From Panacagrimonas sp052386745 (GTDB lineage Bacteria; Pseudomonadota; Gammaproteobacteria; Nevskiales; Nevskiaceae): a DNA stretch of 64,000 nucleotides. The notes below the pieces were generated by a model. That model was not told the origin of the DNA. It searched no databases and saw only the letters and a list, made by a program, of their open reading frames with translations. The translations under genes were made by a program, and so were the position numbers. Shown here piece after piece: positions 44,889 through 53,720 of the stretch; positions within the stretch are counted from its first letter, which is position 1, and the number at the start of each line of letters is the position of its first letter. The stretch is taken from positions 53,515 to 117,514 of the forward strand of contig JBQTJW010000020.1 of the NCBI GenBank assembly GCA_052386745.1, in the 5' to 3' direction.

Positions 44889-46559
44889 GTGCAAGCACTT
44901 CCAGAAGGATTCGTCGACGGCCGCAACGTGGCCGACGGCGCGGTGTTCGAGGCGGATGTCTGCGTCATCGGCGGGGGGCCGGTGGGCCTGTCCATTGCCG
45001 GCGACCTGGCCAGCAAAGGCCTCTCCGTCTGCCTGGTGGAAAGCGGTGGCTTCGACTACGACGCCACGGAGCACGACCTGTGTCATGGCGAACTGGCCGG
45101 CAGCAAGGTGGTGGACCCGCATGTGACCCGGACGCGTCAGTACGGCGGTCTTTCCAACAACTGGAACATTCTGTTCGATCGCCCCAGGGTCGGCGTGCGC
45201 TACGTGCCCATGGACCCCATCGACTTCGAAGCGCGACCGGAAGTCCCGTACAGCGGCTGGCCCTTCGATCACACCGAGATGGCGCCGTGGTACGAGCGCG
45301 CCCAGGGGGTCTGCGGCATCGGCCCGTTCCGCTACGACGCCGAGTACCGGGCCACGGCAGACCAGCCGGTGTTCGAATCGGAGGATCGCGAGCTGCACAC
45401 GAGCCTGTTCCAGTTCGGGCCGTCCAGCCGATTTCACTCCGCGAGCCGGAGCACCCTGGCGCAGACTGGGCGCGTTCGGGTCCTGCTCCATACCACCGGC
45501 CTGGCGTTGGAAACGTCGGAAGACGAGCGGCACGTCGAGCGGCTACGGACCGGCTGCCTCAATGGCCGGCGATTTGCGGTTCGCGCCCGCAGCTACGTGC
45601 TGGCGGCGGGGGCAACGGAAAACGCGCGCCTGCTCCTGCTCTCCAACGGCCGCAATCCGGCGGGCGTGGGCAATCGTCACGATCTCGTGGGCCGCTTCCT
45701 CATGGACCACCCACTGGAGGGGTGCAGCTACATCAAGCCGTCCGACGGCAGTGTCTACGAACGGCTCAAGTTGTTCGACCTGCAGGTGGATAAGGGCGTC
45801 GGGTACATGGCCAAGCTGACGTTCTCGGATCCCACCATCCGAAAGCACAAGCTGCTCAACATGACCTTCATCCTGGTGCCCTGCGAGGCACTCCAGATGA
45901 AACCGTCAGTGGCCGCGTTCAGGACCCTCGTCAAGGGTGTCTCGCGTTTCCCGCCGCCGAAGGGTCGGATGGCGCAACTCGCGGCCATCGCCAGGGATCC
46001 GGTCTCGGTCGTGCGCCACGTCCACCGCGTGTATTCCTATCCTGGCGCGGTGTCATCGCTGGGCTATGGCGGGTGGTCGCAACTGCCGGACAAGGCCGGC
46101 GCGTTCTCCCGCATCGATGTGTGGAACCAGATCGAGCAGTACCCGCACCCCGACAACCGCGTGCAGCTGGGCGAGTCCACGGACGCCTTCGGGCAGCGGC
46201 GCATCAAGTACGACTTCACCTGGCGCGATGAAGACCAGAAGCGCTTCGTCCACAGCCAGCGCCATTTCGCGGGCCTGACGGAGAAGGCAGGCCTGGGCAC
46301 CTACCATTTCAACGAAACGCGGCAGCCCGGCGAACTCAGTTCCCACCACGCGATGGGCACCACGCGCATGCACGAAGACCCGCGGCAGGGGGTGGTGGAC
46401 CCCAATTGCCGCGTGCACGGAACCGACAATCTCTTCGCCGCCACCGCCTCGGTATTCCCCACCGGCGGCTATGCGAACCCCACGCTCACGGCCATCGCCA
46501 TGGGCCTGCGGCTCGCGGCGTTTCTCGCGGCGGTGGTGCCCTTTCTCGATATGGGCTAG
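44889..46559 (+). CDS. GMC-family FAD-dependent oxidoreductase
   Basis: 556 residues from a GTG at 44889 with AGGTCAGGA just upstream; an in-frame ATG at 44784 is less likely. FAD-binding motif ADVCVIGGGPVGLSIAGDLA, then RTRQYGGLSNNW, AAGATENARLLLLS and the C-terminal HHAMGTTRM with TASVFPTGGYANPTLTAIAM. The active-site His lies in the C-terminal block. GMC enzymes oxidise alcohols or sugars; the substrate is unknown. No signal peptide. The TAG stop forms CTAG shared with the stop of the convergent methyltransferase. Confidence 0.9.
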   Translation: MQALPEGFVDGRNVADGAVFEADVCVIGGGPVGLSIAGDLASKGLSVCLVESGGFDYDATEHDLCHGELAGSKVVDPHVTRTRQYGGLSNNWNILFDRPRVGVRYVPMDPIDFEARPEVPYSGWPFDHTEMAPWYERAQGVCGIGPFRYDAEYRATADQPVFESEDRELHTSLFQFGPSSRFHSASRSTLAQTGRVRVLLHTTGLALETSEDERHVERLRTGCLNGRRFAVRARSYVLAAGATENARLLLLSNGRNPAGVGNRHDLVGRFLMDHPLEGCSYIKPSDGSVYERLKLFDLQVDKGVGYMAKLTFSDPTIRKHKLLNMTFILVPCEALQMKPSVAAFRTLVKGVSRFPPPKGRMAQLAAIARDPVSVVRHVHRVYSYPGAVSSLGYGGWSQLPDKAGAFSRIDVWNQIEQYPHPDNRVQLGESTDAFGQRRIKYDFTWRDEDQKRFVHSQRHFAGLTEKAGLGTYHFNETRQPGELSSHHAMGTTRMHEDPRQGVVDPNCRVHGTDNLFAATASVFPTGGYANPTLTAIAMGLRLAAFLAAVVPFLDMG

Positions 46560-47296
46560 GAGTAGACGGACGATCGCCGCAGCTGGAATATCCTGGCCTG
46601 CGGAATGTATGCGGGGAGTGCTTCGGCCTTGATGTCCGGGTACTTCGCGAGGAACGCCTCAAACGCTTCCTTCTGGCCCAGCGCTCCCCGGTCCGCCGTC
46701 CAGCCCCAGTCATCAAAGATGATGATGGCGTGGTCCGGAATGAGCGGTGCACAGAAGTCCAGCACCTCCCGCGTCGCGGAATGGATGTCGCAGTCCACCA
46801 TGATGAGCCTCGGCTGCAGGTAGCCAAGCCGTTCACGGGTTTGAAGGGTGAGCGTATCCCTGAACCAGCCCTTCACCAGGTTCACCCGCTTCATGTCCAC
46901 GCCCTGGTCCTCCAGGTAATTGCGGGTGGCCGCCTGGGTCGAGCGAAAGGCACCGGGCGCCCATCCCTGTTCTGCCGCTTCCTCCGGCAGGCCTTCAAAC
47001 GAGTCGAAGCCGATCAGCCGCACGTTGTGGAAGCCGCTTCGCCGGAGCACCCGGTGCACGCAGGCCATCGATGTTCCGCGGCTGACGCCGAATTCCAGGT
47101 AGTCCCATATTCCGCTGGCGATTGCAGACCTCGGAAGGCTTTCGAGTGCGCCACGCACGCACTCTTCAAGCGCCGTTTCCGGTACCAGGGGCTCCCAGTC
47201 ACCCAGGCCATTGGCCCGCAAGTACTCCTTTACGGCCCGGGCCGGCTTGCGGAGCCCAAGGACATCAAGAACCCTCAACACGACTTTTCTGAACAT
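46556..47296 (-). CDS. TylF/CmcI-type class I methyltransferase
   Basis: 246 residues from the ATG at 47296 (MFRKVVLRVLDVLGLRKPAR). SAM-binding segment IWDYLEFGVSRGTSMACVHR, then RLIGFDSFEGLPEE, RLIMVDCDIHSATREVLDF and HAIIIFDDWGW, as in macrocin/TylF O-methyltransferases that act on sugars or small molecules. The metal-binding acids are the D residues in VDCD and FDDW. A sugar or polysaccharide substrate is plausible. Convergent with the GMC oxidoreductase. Confidence 0.85.
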   Translation of the reverse strand: MFRKVVLRVLDVLGLRKPARAVKEYLRANGLGDWEPLVPETALEECVRGALESLPRSAIASGIWDYLEFGVSRGTSMACVHRVLRRSGFHNVRLIGFDSFEGLPEEAAEQGWAPGAFRSTQAATRNYLEDQGVDMKRVNLVKGWFRDTLTLQTRERLGYLQPRLIMVDCDIHSATREVLDFCAPLIPDHAIIIFDDWGWTADRGALGQKEAFEAFLAKYPDIKAEALPAYIPQARIFQLRRSSVYS

Positions 47297-47705
47297 GATG
47301 CGACCTCGCCACGATGGCGACCGCATCCGATCGAGAATTTGCGGAGTGCGGCCAACAACCGCCGGGATCAGGATTCACCCTGCGGCCACCAAGCCCCAGC
47401 GGTGCCGGCACGCGGCACCGCAAAGTTCGGTCTATGGCGGGTACAGCGCGAGGGGCGACGAACGGCGCTGGCCACGTCGTCCGGACCAGCGTCTCAGGTA
47501 GTAGAGCCGTGCCTTTCGCACGGCGAAGGCCGGGCGGACCGTGCGATTGTCCCGACCACGGCCGCCGCGCCGTGATCCTGGTGAGACCGAAAGCCTTTCG
47601 ATGCCCGTGACCATGCCCGACCATACCGCCACCGATGGCCCCGCGCCACCCTGGCCGGCCGCGGGCAAGGGTTAGAATTGGCGCCCTTTTCCGCTTGCCG
47701 TTGCC
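47297..47705. other. Intergenic region before hisG
   Basis: A 409-nt gene-free stretch with divergent flanking genes. It contains a perfect hairpin GCCGTGC-N5-GCACGGC (47506-47524) without a U-tract, and a TTAGAAT sequence near 47673 that could be the hisG -10 element. No coding or RNA gene was recognised. Confidence 0.5.
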
Positions 47706-48350
47706 ATGACGTCGCTCACCCTGGCCCTGTCCAAGGGCCGCATCTTCGAAGACAGCCTGCCGCTGCTGGAAAGGCTAGGCCTGTCGCCGGCCGGCGACAT
47801 CGACCGCCTGCTGCGCGTGCCCTCGCGCAATCCCGACGTGCAGCTGGTCATCATCCGCCCCGCCGACGTGCCCACCTACGTGGAGCACGGCGCGGCCGAC
47901 CTCGGCATCGTGGGCAAGGACGTGCTGATGGAGCACGGCGGCGAGGCGCTGTACGAGCCGCTGGACCTGGGCATCGCCAGGTGCCGGCTGTCGATCGCCG
48001 CGGTAAAAGGCTCGCCCTTTGCCACGCCGGGCAGCCTGCCGCCGCGCCGCCGCGTGCGCGTGGCCACCAAGTACCCCGAGATCACGCGCCGCCACTTCGC
48101 CGCGCGCGGCGAGCAGGTGGAGATCATCAAGCTCTACGGCTCCATGGAACTGGCGCCGCTGGTAGGCCTGGCCGATCTGATCGTGGACCTGGTGGCCACC
48201 GGCAATACGCTCAAGGCCAACGGCCTGGTGGAGGCGGAGATCATCACGCCGATCACGGCGCGCATGGTGGTCAACAAGGGCTCGATGAAGATGAAGCACG
48301 CCGCGGTTCGCGAACTGCTCGCGCGCCTGGAAAGCGCCTGCCGCCAATGA
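47706..48350 (+). CDS. hisG: ATP phosphoribosyltransferase, short form
   Basis: 214 residues, the HisZ-dependent short form lacking the C-terminal regulatory domain. MTSLTLALSKGRIFEDSLPLL opens it; ADLGIVGKDVLME, KLYGSMELAPLVGLADLIVDLVATGNTLKANG contains the PRPP-binding loop. It condenses ATP and PRPP, the first histidine step. A HisZ subunit must be encoded elsewhere. 10 nt before hisD. Confidence 0.96.
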   Translation: MTSLTLALSKGRIFEDSLPLLERLGLSPAGDIDRLLRVPSRNPDVQLVIIRPADVPTYVEHGAADLGIVGKDVLMEHGGEALYEPLDLGIARCRLSIAAVKGSPFATPGSLPPRRRVRVATKYPEITRRHFAARGEQVEIIKLYGSMELAPLVGLADLIVDLVATGNTLKANGLVEAEIITPITARMVVNKGSMKMKHAAVRELLARLESACRQ

Positions 48351-48360
48351 ACCTGCCGCG

Positions 48361-49653
48361 ATGAACATTCTGCGCCTGGATTCCTCCGCGCCCGGCTTCG
48401 GCGCGCAGCTCGGCCAGCTGCTGGACCGCGCGCCCGAGCAGGACGCGCGGGTGGCCGAGGCGGCTTCGCGCATCGTGGCCGACATCCGCCAGCGCGGCGA
48501 CGAGGCACTGCTGGAACTGACCAACCGCTTCGACGGCTCGTCCTGGTCGCGGGCCAGCGATCTGGAGATTCCGCGCGCCGCGCTCGAAGCGGCCTGGAAC
48601 GCGCTGCCGGCGGACCTGCAGAACGCGCTCCAGCAGGCGCACCGGCGCATCGGCGACTACGCCGAACGCCAGGCGCTGGCCGGCTGGGAATTTGCGGACG
48701 CGCACGGCAATCGCCTGGGCCAGCGCGTCACGCCGCTGGACCGGGTGGGCATCTACGTGCCCGGCGGCAAGGCCGCGTACCCGTCCTCGGTGCTGATGAA
48801 CGCGGTGCCGGCCAAGGTCGCGGGCGTGCGCGAAATCGTCATGGTGGTGCCGACGCCAGGCGGCGAAACCAACGCCGCGGTGCTCGGCGCGGCGCACCTC
48901 GCCGGCGTGGACCGCGTGTTCCGCATCGGCGGTGCGCAGGCCGTGGCCGCGCTGGCCTACGGAACCGCCAGTGTGCCGGCGGTGGACAAGATCGTCGGCC
49001 CCGGCAACGCCTACGTGGCCGCGGCCAAGCGCCTGGTGTTCGGGCGCGTGGGCATCGACGCCATTGCCGGTCCCTCGGAAATCGTGGTGATCTCCGACGG
49101 CCTCAGCGACCCGCGCTGGATCGCCATGGACCTGTTCAGCCAGGCCGAGCACGACGAGGACGCGCAGTCCATCCTCATCAGCCCGGACGCCGGGTTCATC
49201 GCGCGCGTGGAGCAGGCCATGGCCGGGCGCATCCGCGACCTGCCGCGCGCGGACATCGTGCGCGCCTCGTTGTCGGGCCGCGGCGCCATGATCCAGGTGC
49301 GCAGCCTCGACGAGGCCGTGGACATCTCCAACCGCATCGCGCCCGAGCACCTGGAACTGTCGGTGGCGCAGCCGCGCGAACTGCTCGACCGCGTGCGCCA
49401 TGCCGGCGCCGTGTTCCTGGGCCGGCACACGCCCGAAGCCTTTGGCGACTACTGCGCCGGGCCCAACCACGTGCTGCCCACCTCGCGCGCGGCGCGCTTT
49501 TCCAACCCGCTGGGCGTGTACGAATTCCAGAAGCGCACGAGCCTGATCGAATGCTCGCCTGAGGGCGCGCGCGTGCTCGCCGGCATCGCCGGGCGCATCG
49601 CGGACGCCGAGGGCCTGCAGGCGCACGCCGCGTCCGCGCGCGACCGCCTGTGA
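48361..49653 (+). CDS. hisD: Histidinol dehydrogenase
   Basis: 430 residues, zinc-dependent, oxidising histidinol to histidine in two NAD steps. Motifs: VGIYVPGGKAAYPSSVLMN, IGGAQAVAALAYGTA, DKIVGPGNAYVAAAKRLVFG, AGPSEIVVISD, QAEHDEDAQSILIS (zinc ligands) and NHVLPTSRAARFSNPLGV. Follows hisG; hisC, which usually comes next, is absent, so the his pathway is split. Confidence 0.96.
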   Translation: MNILRLDSSAPGFGAQLGQLLDRAPEQDARVAEAASRIVADIRQRGDEALLELTNRFDGSSWSRASDLEIPRAALEAAWNALPADLQNALQQAHRRIGDYAERQALAGWEFADAHGNRLGQRVTPLDRVGIYVPGGKAAYPSSVLMNAVPAKVAGVREIVMVVPTPGGETNAAVLGAAHLAGVDRVFRIGGAQAVAALAYGTASVPAVDKIVGPGNAYVAAAKRLVFGRVGIDAIAGPSEIVVISDGLSDPRWIAMDLFSQAEHDEDAQSILISPDAGFIARVEQAMAGRIRDLPRADIVRASLSGRGAMIQVRSLDEAVDISNRIAPEHLELSVAQPRELLDRVRHAGAVFLGRHTPEAFGDYCAGPNHVLPTSRAARFSNPLGVYEFQKRTSLIECSPEGARVLAGIAGRIADAEGLQAHAASARDRL

Positions 49654-49675
49654 ACGTGGCACCAAGAGAAATCGC

Positions 49676-50554
49676 ATGCACCATGGCCTGAAAGTCTGCG
49701 CGCTGCTGGCGGCCGGCCTGCTCGCGGCCTGCGAGTCCTCGCTCAACGTCGACGTGGCGGTCAACGCGCTGCCCACGCAGCAGAGCCAGAGCACGCTCAC
49801 CGCCACGCTGCGCATCGCCGGCCTGAGCCTGGAGACCACCAGCGGCACCACGCGCAAGCTCACCCGCAACGACGTCCTGGAACTCATCAGCCCCGGCATC
49901 AACCGCGTTCCCGCGACGCAGGACCTGATCTCCAACGCCAGGATCGCCGACGGCGAGTACCAGGGCCTGCGCCTGGACTTTGCGAGCACCGTCGGCAGCG
50001 TGGCCTCGTCGCAGAGCACGGTGAAGCAGACCATCGTCAATGGCGCCGCCACGGTGCCGTTCTCGGACGTGGCCTTCATGTTCAAGGACGACGACGACGA
50101 CAAGGTCTCGCTGCTGGTCGCTCTGGACCTGCCGCTCTCTCTGAGCCGCGACGACGACGGCAGCGGCTACGTGCTCAACCCGGTGGTGCGCGCCATGGAG
50201 CGCAGCGACGCCGGCACCATCCAGGGCACCATCCCCGCCAGCCGCCTGCCCAACACCGTGGCCTGCGAATCCGGTGCCAGCGTGTACGCGTTTCTCGGCG
50301 CCGACGTGACGCCGGACGAGCGCGACGGCCAGGATGCCGAACCCGTCGCCACCACCTTCGTGCCGAACGCGGGCCTGGGTGCCACCTACACCCTGCCCTT
50401 CCTTGCGCCCGGCACCTACACGCTGGCCCTGACCTGCGATGGCGAGCGCGAGAACGGCCTGGAAAAGGCCGACCCGGCCATGACGTTTTCCCGCGGCCCG
50501 AGAAACCTGAAGCTCGACGCCGGCGAGACGCTGCAAGCCAATTTCGCCCCGTGA
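49676..50554 (+). CDS. DUF4382-like lipoprotein
   Basis: 292 residues. Signal peptide with lipobox in LLAAGLLAACESSLNVDVAV (Cys19). A DUF4382-like all-beta domain follows (ISPGINRVPATQDLISNARIA, GEYQGLRLDFAS) with an acidic run FKDDDDDK, and a C-terminal Ig-like part (PGTYTLALTCDGERE). Probably an outer-membrane lipoprotein facing the periplasm. It lies 22 nt after hisD and 48 nt before the exporter genes, so it may be a substrate or accessory of that exporter (inference). Confidence 0.75.
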   Translation: MHHGLKVCALLAAGLLAACESSLNVDVAVNALPTQQSQSTLTATLRIAGLSLETTSGTTRKLTRNDVLELISPGINRVPATQDLISNARIADGEYQGLRLDFASTVGSVASSQSTVKQTIVNGAATVPFSDVAFMFKDDDDDKVSLLVALDLPLSLSRDDDGSGYVLNPVVRAMERSDAGTIQGTIPASRLPNTVACESGASVYAFLGADVTPDERDGQDAEPVATTFVPNAGLGATYTLPFLAPGTYTLALTCDGERENGLEKADPAMTFSRGPRNLKLDAGETLQANFAP

Positions 50555-50602
50555 AGACCCCGGGGAATCCTGCCCCGCCTGCCGCGAATCCCACGCGCGT
50601 CC

Positions 50603-51832
50603 ATGGATGACAAGTCGGCGCTGCTGGGCAGCCTGAAGATCGACCGCAGCGCGGTGGACGAGGCACCCCGCCACGGCCGCCGATGGGTGCTGGGCGTCGT
50701 CCTGCTGCTGGCCGTGGCGGCCGTGCTCTGGTTCTTCCTGCACGGCGACGCGCGCGTGGCCGTCACCACCGTGATGTCGCGCACCACCGGCGGGCCGGCG
50801 GGCGGCGCCTCGGTGCTGGATGCCTCCGGCTACGTGGTCGCGCGGCGGCGCGCCACGGTCTCGTCCAAGCTCACCGGCAAGGTGGTGGAGCTGCGCATCG
50901 AGGAGGGATCGCGCGTCGAGCAGGGCGAGATCCTGGCGCGCATCGACGACGCCAACATCCGCACGCAACTTGCCCTCACCCGTTCGCAGCTGGACGTCGC
51001 ACGCGCACAGCTGGTCGAAGGCGAGGTGCAGCTGGCCGAGGCCGAGCGCAGCCTGCGCCGCACGCGCGAACTGGCCGCGCGCCAGATGCTGAGCCAGGCC
51101 GCGCTCGACACCGCGCAATCCACCGTCGACGGCGCGCGCGCCCGGCTCGACAGCACGCGCAGCAACGTGGCCGTGGCGGAGAAAACCGTGGCGGTGCAGG
51201 CCCAGCAGCTCGACGACACCCTGGTGCGCGCGCCATTTGCCGGCGTCATCACCGTCAAGAACGCGCAGCCGGGCGAGATGATTTCGCCGCTGTCCGCCGG
51301 CGGCGACGGTACCCGTACCGGTATCGGCACCCTGGTGGACATGGATTCGCTGGAGGTGGAGGTGGACGTCAACGAGAATTTCATCAACCGCGTCACCGCC
51401 GGCCAGCCGGCCGAGACCACGCTCAACGCCTACCCGGACTGGAAGGTGCCGTCCGAGGTCATCGCCGTCATCCCCACCGCCGACCGCAGCAAGGCCACGG
51501 TGAAGGTGCGCATCGCGCTCAAGCTCAAGGACCCGCGCGTGCTGCCCGACATGGGCGCGCGCGTCCGCTTCCTGAGCCCGCCAAGTGCTCAGGGCGAGGT
51601 GGCCAGGCCGCTGGTGCTGGTGCCAGCGGCGGCGGTGCAGCGCGGCGAGAAGGGCGGCACCGTCTACCTGCTGCGCGGCGAGACGGTGGAGCGCCGCGCC
51701 GTGTCCCTGGGCGGCACGCGCGGGCAGGACGTGGAGGTTTCGGCCGGTCTGTCCGGCGGCGAGACGCTGGCCGTCGGCGACTTCGCCCGGCTCCGCGACG
51801 GCGCGCCGGTGCGCCTGCAGAAGCAGCAATAG
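50603..51832 (+). CDS. HlyD/MacA-like periplasmic adaptor
   Basis: 409 residues. A cytoplasmic N-terminus, one transmembrane helix (WVLGVVLLLAVAAVLWFFL, about residues 28-47), first lipoyl half (VVARRRATVSSKLTGKVVEL...EEGSRVEQGEILARI), a coiled-coil hairpin (about 110-190), second lipoyl half (APFAGVITVKNAQPGEMISP), then a beta-barrel region. It should link the following ABC transporter to an outer-membrane channel; none is encoded next to it, so a shared TolC, perhaps that at 22835-24319, may serve. Confidence 0.92.
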   Translation: MDDKSALLGSLKIDRSAVDEAPRHGRRWVLGVVLLLAVAAVLWFFLHGDARVAVTTVMSRTTGGPAGGASVLDASGYVVARRRATVSSKLTGKVVELRIEEGSRVEQGEILARIDDANIRTQLALTRSQLDVARAQLVEGEVQLAEAERSLRRTRELAARQMLSQAALDTAQSTVDGARARLDSTRSNVAVAEKTVAVQAQQLDDTLVRAPFAGVITVKNAQPGEMISPLSAGGDGTRTGIGTLVDMDSLEVEVDVNENFINRVTAGQPAETTLNAYPDWKVPSEVIAVIPTADRSKATVKVRIALKLKDPRVLPDMGARVRFLSPPSAQGEVARPLVLVPAAAVQRGEKGGTVYLLRGETVERRAVSLGGTRGQDVEVSAGLSGGETLAVGDFARLRDGAPVRLQKQQ

Positions 51833-51835
51833 GCG

Positions 51836-52540
51836 ATGGCCGACACGCTGATCGCGCTGGACCGCGTGTCCAAGCACTACACCCGCGGCAGGGAAAAGGT
51901 GGAGGTGCTCAGCGAGTTGTCGCTGGACATCCAGCAGGGCGACTTCCTGGCACTGATGGGTCCGTCCGGCTCCGGCAAGACCACGCTGCTGAACCTGATC
52001 GGCGGGCTGGACCAGCCCAGCGGCGGCAGCGTGACCATTGCCGGGCAGCGCATCGACACCCTGCCCGGCGGACGGCTGGCGCAGTGGCGGGCGCGCCACG
52101 TGGGCTTCGTGTTCCAGTTCTACAACCTGCTGCCGGTGCTCAGCGCCGCGCGCAACGTGGAACTGCCGCTGCTGCTCACGCGGCTGTCGCGCGCGGAACG
52201 CGCGCGGCGCGTGGACATTGCGCTGAGGGTGGTCGGGCTGGCGGACCGTGCGCGGCACAAACCGGCCGAGCTGTCCGGCGGACAGGCCCAGCGCGTGGCG
52301 ATTGCCCGCGCCCTGGTCGCCGACCCCACGCTGCTGGTCTGCGACGAACCCACGGGCGACCTCGACCGCCGCACCGCGGACGACATCCTGGGCCTGCTGC
52401 AGGCGCTCAACCGCGAGCACGGCAAGACCATCCTCATGGTCACGCACGACCCCAAGGCCGCGGACTTCGCCCGCCACGTGCTGCACATGGACAAGGGCCG
52501 GCTGATCGAGTCGGAAGTTGCGGCGGGAGCGGCGGCGTGA
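51836..52540 (+). CDS. ABC transporter ATP-binding protein
   Basis: 234 residues. Walker A GPSGSGKTT, signature LSGGQAQR, Walker B LLVCDEPTGDLD, H-loop THDPKAADFARHV. LolD/MacB-type subfamily. Starts 3 nt after the adaptor gene. It energises the two permeases that follow. Confidence 0.95.
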   Translation: MADTLIALDRVSKHYTRGREKVEVLSELSLDIQQGDFLALMGPSGSGKTTLLNLIGGLDQPSGGSVTIAGQRIDTLPGGRLAQWRARHVGFVFQFYNLLPVLSAARNVELPLLLTRLSRAERARRVDIALRVVGLADRARHKPAELSGGQAQRVAIARALVADPTLLVCDEPTGDLDRRTADDILGLLQALNREHGKTILMVTHDPKAADFARHVLHMDKGRLIESEVAAGAAA

Positions 52541-52565
52541 CCCGCGCCCTCGGCGGAGCCGCGGG

Positions 52566-53717
52566 GTGAAGTACCTGCCGCTGCTGTGGGCCACGCTGTG
52601 GCGGCGCAAGGCCCGCACGATCTTCACCATGCTGTCGATCGTGGTCGCCTTCCTGCTGTTCGGGTTGCTGCAATCGGTGAACGTGGCCTTCGAGCAGGGC
52701 GCGGGCGCCGCGGGGGCGGACCGGCTGATCTCGCACGGCAAGTATTCGTTCACCGAGATCCTGCCCTACGCGCATTACCAGCAGATCCGCGCGGTGCCGG
52801 GCGTGGCGGCGGTGTCGCACTCCACCTGGTTTGGCGGGCGTTACCAGAGCGAGTCCAACTTCTTCCCCATCCTGCCGGTGGACGTGGACAGCTACTTCGA
52901 CGTGTACCCCGAATTCCTGCTGCCACCGGCGCAGCTGGACGCGCTCCGGCAGAACCGCACTGGCTGCGTCGTGGGCCAGGGGCTGGCGAAGAAATTCGGC
53001 TGGAAGCTGGGCGACACGGTGCCGATCAGGGCCACCATCTGGCCGCTCAAGGGCGGCAGCAACGCCTGGGAATTCCAGGTCGTGGGCATCATGCAGGCGC
53101 GCGAGAAATCCATGGAGGGCCAGGAGGACTTCATGCTCTTCCGCTGGGACTACTTCGACGAGGCACGCGCCTTCGGCCGCGGCACGGTGGGCTGGTACAC
53201 GGTGAAGGTGACGGACGCCGCAAACGCCGAGGCGGTGGCGCAGGCCATCGACAAGGTGTTCGAGAACTCGCCCAAGGAAACGCTCACGGAAACCGACAAG
53301 GCCTTCAACGCGGCCTTCATCAAGCAGTTTGGCGATATCCAGTTCTTGATCGCCTCCATCATCGCCGCCTCGTTCTTCAGCCTGGTGCTGATCACCGGCA
53401 ACACCATGATGCAGTCGGTGCGCGAGCGCGTGCCGGAGCTGGCCGTGCTCAAGACCATCGGCTTCGGCAATGGCGCGGTGCTGTGCCTGGTGCTGGCCGA
53501 GTCGGTGCTGATGTGCGTGCTGGCCGCGGCCGCCGGCGTGCTGCTGTCCAGCTTCGCCGCCGGAGCGCTCAAGCCCTTCATGCCCGGCATGGCGGTGAAC
53601 GCGCAGGTGTGGCTGCTGACGCTGGGCGCGGCGCTGGTCCTGGCGCTGGTGGTGGGTGCGTTTCCGTCGCTGCGCGCCACGCGGCTGAACATTGTCAGCG
53701 CGCTGTCCGGGCACTGA
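52566..53717 (+). CDS. MacB/FtsX-type ABC permease (first of pair)
   Basis: 383 residues from a GTG at 52566 (VKYLPLLWATLWRRKARTIF); an in-frame ATG at 52518 inside the ATPase gene is less likely. The N-terminal helix (FTMLSIVVAFLLFGLLQSV), a periplasmic MacB-like domain of about 200 residues and three C-terminal helices (IIAASFFSLVLITGNTMM, VPELAVLKTIGFGNGAV) are seen. It probably pairs with the next permease as a heterodimer. Confidence 0.9.
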   Translation: MKYLPLLWATLWRRKARTIFTMLSIVVAFLLFGLLQSVNVAFEQGAGAAGADRLISHGKYSFTEILPYAHYQQIRAVPGVAAVSHSTWFGGRYQSESNFFPILPVDVDSYFDVYPEFLLPPAQLDALRQNRTGCVVGQGLAKKFGWKLGDTVPIRATIWPLKGGSNAWEFQVVGIMQAREKSMEGQEDFMLFRWDYFDEARAFGRGTVGWYTVKVTDAANAEAVAQAIDKVFENSPKETLTETDKAFNAAFIKQFGDIQFLIASIIAASFFSLVLITGNTMMQSVRERVPELAVLKTIGFGNGAVLCLVLAESVLMCVLAAAAGVLLSSFAAGALKPFMPGMAVNAQVWLLTLGAALVLALVVGAFPSLRATRLNIVSALSGH

Positions 53718-53720
53718 GAG

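Noticed and set aside
49196..52753. Open frame of 1185 codons on the minus strand
   Set aside because: It is antisense to hisD, the lipoprotein, adaptor and ATPase genes, all with intact motifs; its translation is rich in His, Gln, Arg and Ala with no domain. It is a by-product of high GC.
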